Shown: positions 62,445 to 64,000 of the stretch, one piece after another
Layout: the number at the start of each line of letters is the position of its first letter
How positions within the stretch are numbered: position 1 is the first letter of the stretch
Assembly (NCBI GenBank): GCA_023410875.1
Contig: JAEYPH010000021.1
Location: 166,510 to 230,509, forward strand
Source of the DNA: Bacillota bacterium
Lineage (GTDB): Bacteria > Bacillota > Clostridia > Christensenellales > UMGS416
Reading direction: 5' to 3'
DNA length: 64,000 nucleotides
Program-made: the position numbers and the translations under genes
The notes under the pieces: model-generated
Databases searched by the model: none
Told to the model about the DNA's origin: nothing
What the model saw: the letters and a program-made list of their open reading frames with translations, nothing else

Positions 62445-62933
62445 TCAGCCGATACTAAATGGGATGCCGCTTGGGTATCCTATTTTTTCATTATTTGAGA
62501 TAACTTGGTCGCCGGACTTGCTTTCAGAACCTCCAGCTTGCTTCATCGTCCGCTGGACGCACTCGCTTCCGGTTCTCCCTGTAACACATAAAGCAGGGTG
62601 TACGGCATAGCTCGTCTGAGTGCTATCAAGGAGTTCAAGAGGGCGAAACCCTCTATGCTGGGGGTTGGGGGCAGCGTCTTTTCCACTATTGGCGGTGAGT
62701 GGGTTTTGGTCCTCCTGTGCCTATGCAGTTATAATTTTTAGTGCATTTGTTCATAAAAATCGACACAATATAAAACAATGATGATATAATTAATCAAAAT
62801 TACCAACGGTAGTACCGTTTATTTTGTTCCGTGTATGTCGGGAAGCGAAAACATCCTCAATAGTTTTAGGCGGCGGTGTAAGGCGCTTATTTTCCAAAGG
62901 CGACGTAAACATCACGAATAAAGGGGTACTCCA
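62445..62933. other. Gene-free stretch upstream of the PKD gene
   Basis: About 490 bp with no convincing gene. It contains ACGGTAGTACCGT (near 62804), a short palindrome, and AAAGGGG in front of the next gene. No known riboswitch was recognised. Confidence 0.4.
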
Positions 62934-64000
62934 TTGAAGTTATGGATTAGCGAAAGAATAAGAAATTTAACAAGTGTGAAACGATTTCTCTTTATAGCAA
63001 TTTTGGTTTCTTTTCTTTTCATCATACTGTATTTTTTGAGTCAAAATAATAGTTTGATTTACACAATATCTGACACAAACGGCGTCACTCCTACAGGAAC
63101 ACCAAATGTTGCAGTTATTGAACAGATACCGGATGCTTCAGCAGCAAATATTACAGTTGACCCATCGATACCGAATGCTCCGACAGCCAGCGTTACAGTT
63201 AGCCCACTACCGGTTGCTCCGGCAACAAGCATTACAGTTAGCCCGCAACCAGATGTTCCGGCAGCAAGTATTACAGTTAACCCATCGTTACCGGATGCTC
63301 CGGTAGCCAGCTTTACCTGCGATCTTTACAGCGGGAGCGCACCGCTTACGGTTACCTTCACCAACACTTCCACCGGCAGCGTTGATTCATTGGCCTGGGA
63401 TTTCAATGGGGACGGTACTCCGGACAATACGACTGACAATACAGCCACTTTCACTTATGATACTCCCGGCACCTACAATGCCACGCTCACTGTCACAAAC
63501 GATGGCGGCTCCGACAGCATAAGCATGGCGATTACAGTCAGCGAACCGGTACCGGATGCTCCGGTAGCCAGCTTTACCTGCAATCCTGCCAGCGGGAGCG
63601 CACCGCTTACGGTTACCTTCACCAATACTTCGACAGGCAGCGTTGATTCATTGGCCTGGGATTTCAATGGGGACGGTACTCCGGACAATACGACTGACAA
63701 TACAACTGACAATACAACTGACAATACAACCACTTTCACTTATGATACTCCCGGCACCTACAATGCCACGCTCACTGTCACAAACGCAGGCGGCTCCAAC
63801 AGCACAAGCCTGCCAATTACAGTTAACGTACCGATACCGGATGCTCCGGTAGCCAGCTTTACCTGCGATCCTGCCAGCGGGGACGCACCGCTTACGGTTA
63901 CCTTCACCAATACTTCCACCGGCAGCGTTGATTCATTGGCCTGGGATTTCAATGGGGACAGTACTCCGGACAATACGACTGACAATACAGCCACTTTCAC
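62934..64000 (+). CDS. PKD-repeat surface protein, runs off the window
   Basis: The frame opens at TTG (62934) behind AAAGGGG and stays open to the last base, 355 codons. After a basic start (MKLWISERIRNL), a single membrane segment (about residues 19-40, FLFIAILVSFLFIILYFL) is followed by a Pro/Ala/Thr/Val-rich stalk (about 60-122) of short repeats (xPDAPxASxTVxP). Then come PKD domains of about 85 residues, two complete and a third cut by the edge. Each starts with VASFTCxPxSGSAPLTVTF and contains SLAWDFNGDGTPDN and YNATLTVTN. The second PKD unit carries an expansion of the four residues DNTT. PKD domains are extracellular beta-sandwiches used in adhesion or in glycan-active enzymes. No catalytic domain is visible yet. 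Confidence 0.85.
   Translation, partial: MKLWISERIRNLTSVKRFLFIAILVSFLFIILYFLSQNNSLIYTISDTNGVTPTGTPNVAVIEQIPDASAANITVDPSIPNAPTASVTVSPLPVAPATSITVSPQPDVPAASITVNPSLPDAPVASFTCDLYSGSAPLTVTFTNTSTGSVDSLAWDFNGDGTPDNTTDNTATFTYDTPGTYNATLTVTNDGGSDSISMAITVSEPVPDAPVASFTCNPASGSAPLTVTFTNTSTGSVDSLAWDFNGDGTPDNTTDNTTDNTTDNTTTFTYDTPGTYNATLTVTNAGGSNSTSLPITVNVPIPDAPVASFTCDPASGDAPLTVTFTNTSTGSVDSLAWDFNGDSTPDNTTDNTATF

Overview
The window looks like part of the chromosome of an endospore-forming, fairly GC-rich anaerobic member of the Bacillota (class Clostridia). The evidence is a GerW/YtfJ sporulation gene next to a DUF2953 gene, a YesM/YesN two-component system with an LplABC-type sugar transporter, Gram-positive surface adhesins with SpaA/Cna-B, BspA-type LRR, Fn3 and PKD modules, lipoboxes, AGGAGG ribosome binding sites and a one-piece tmRNA. 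The core genes are GC-rich. The stretches at about 8.6-10.3, 45-48.7 and 54.7-58.3 kb are clearly AT-richer and look acquired. Genus and species cannot be read from the sequence.

Layout. (1) 1-8.6 kb: the 3' part of a giant repeat adhesin. (2) 8.7-10.2 kb: three AT-rich genes that look like immunity genes. (3) 10.4-11.5 kb: a c-di-GMP-I riboswitch in front of a secreted CAP-domain protein. (4) 11.7-20 kb: GH43 glycosidase, serpin lipoprotein, a cluster of hairpins that may be a structured RNA, a lipoprotein, an AraC regulator with PhzF, an S66 peptidase and a GH5-like glycosidase. (5) 20-23.8 kb: a truncated PIN-PhoH protein, a PHP phosphoesterase, an in-frame PhnD-PhnL chimera and a URO-D family protein. 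(6) 23.9-26 kb: a small sugar-oxidation operon with gene remnants at both ends. (7) 26.1-39.3 kb: a Gram-positive polysaccharide utilisation locus (YesMN, LplB, LplC, solute-binding protein, GH2, decayed GH genes, GH29). (8) 39.3-44.8 kb: IS256 remnant, tmRNA on the minus strand, a small two-hairpin membrane protein, ParA/ParB and an SAF-CARDB chimera. (9) 44.8-48.9 kb: small secreted and sporulation genes, a GNAT acetyltransferase and dispersed 44-45 bp repeats. (10) 49-57.9 kb: a YD/RHS-repeat polymorphic toxin with a toxin-44-like tip, a putative membrane immunity protein, and an orphan tip resembling CD38/ADP-ribosyl cyclase. (11) 58-62.4 kb: IS3 remnant and an LRR-Fn3 surface protein with a duplicated, decayed 3' end. 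(12) 62.9 kb to the edge: the start of a PKD-repeat surface protein that continues beyond the window.

How the genes work together. The PUL senses a glycan or its breakdown products through YesMN, imports oligosaccharides through LplBC and the binding protein, and degrades them with GH2, GH29, GH43 and GH5-like enzymes. The dehydrogenase operon probably oxidises the released sugars. The adhesins, CAP protein, serpin and RHS toxin form a surface-interaction set, and at least the CAP protein is under c-di-GMP control.

A recurrent oddity is the number of truncated or fused genes that look like deletion junctions: PhnD-PhnL, SAF-CARDB, DUF5060/GH29, PIN-PhoH, SDR and Gfo/Idh remnants. There are also several one-base frameshifts in short homopolymer runs. 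These could be real genome decay or assembly error.
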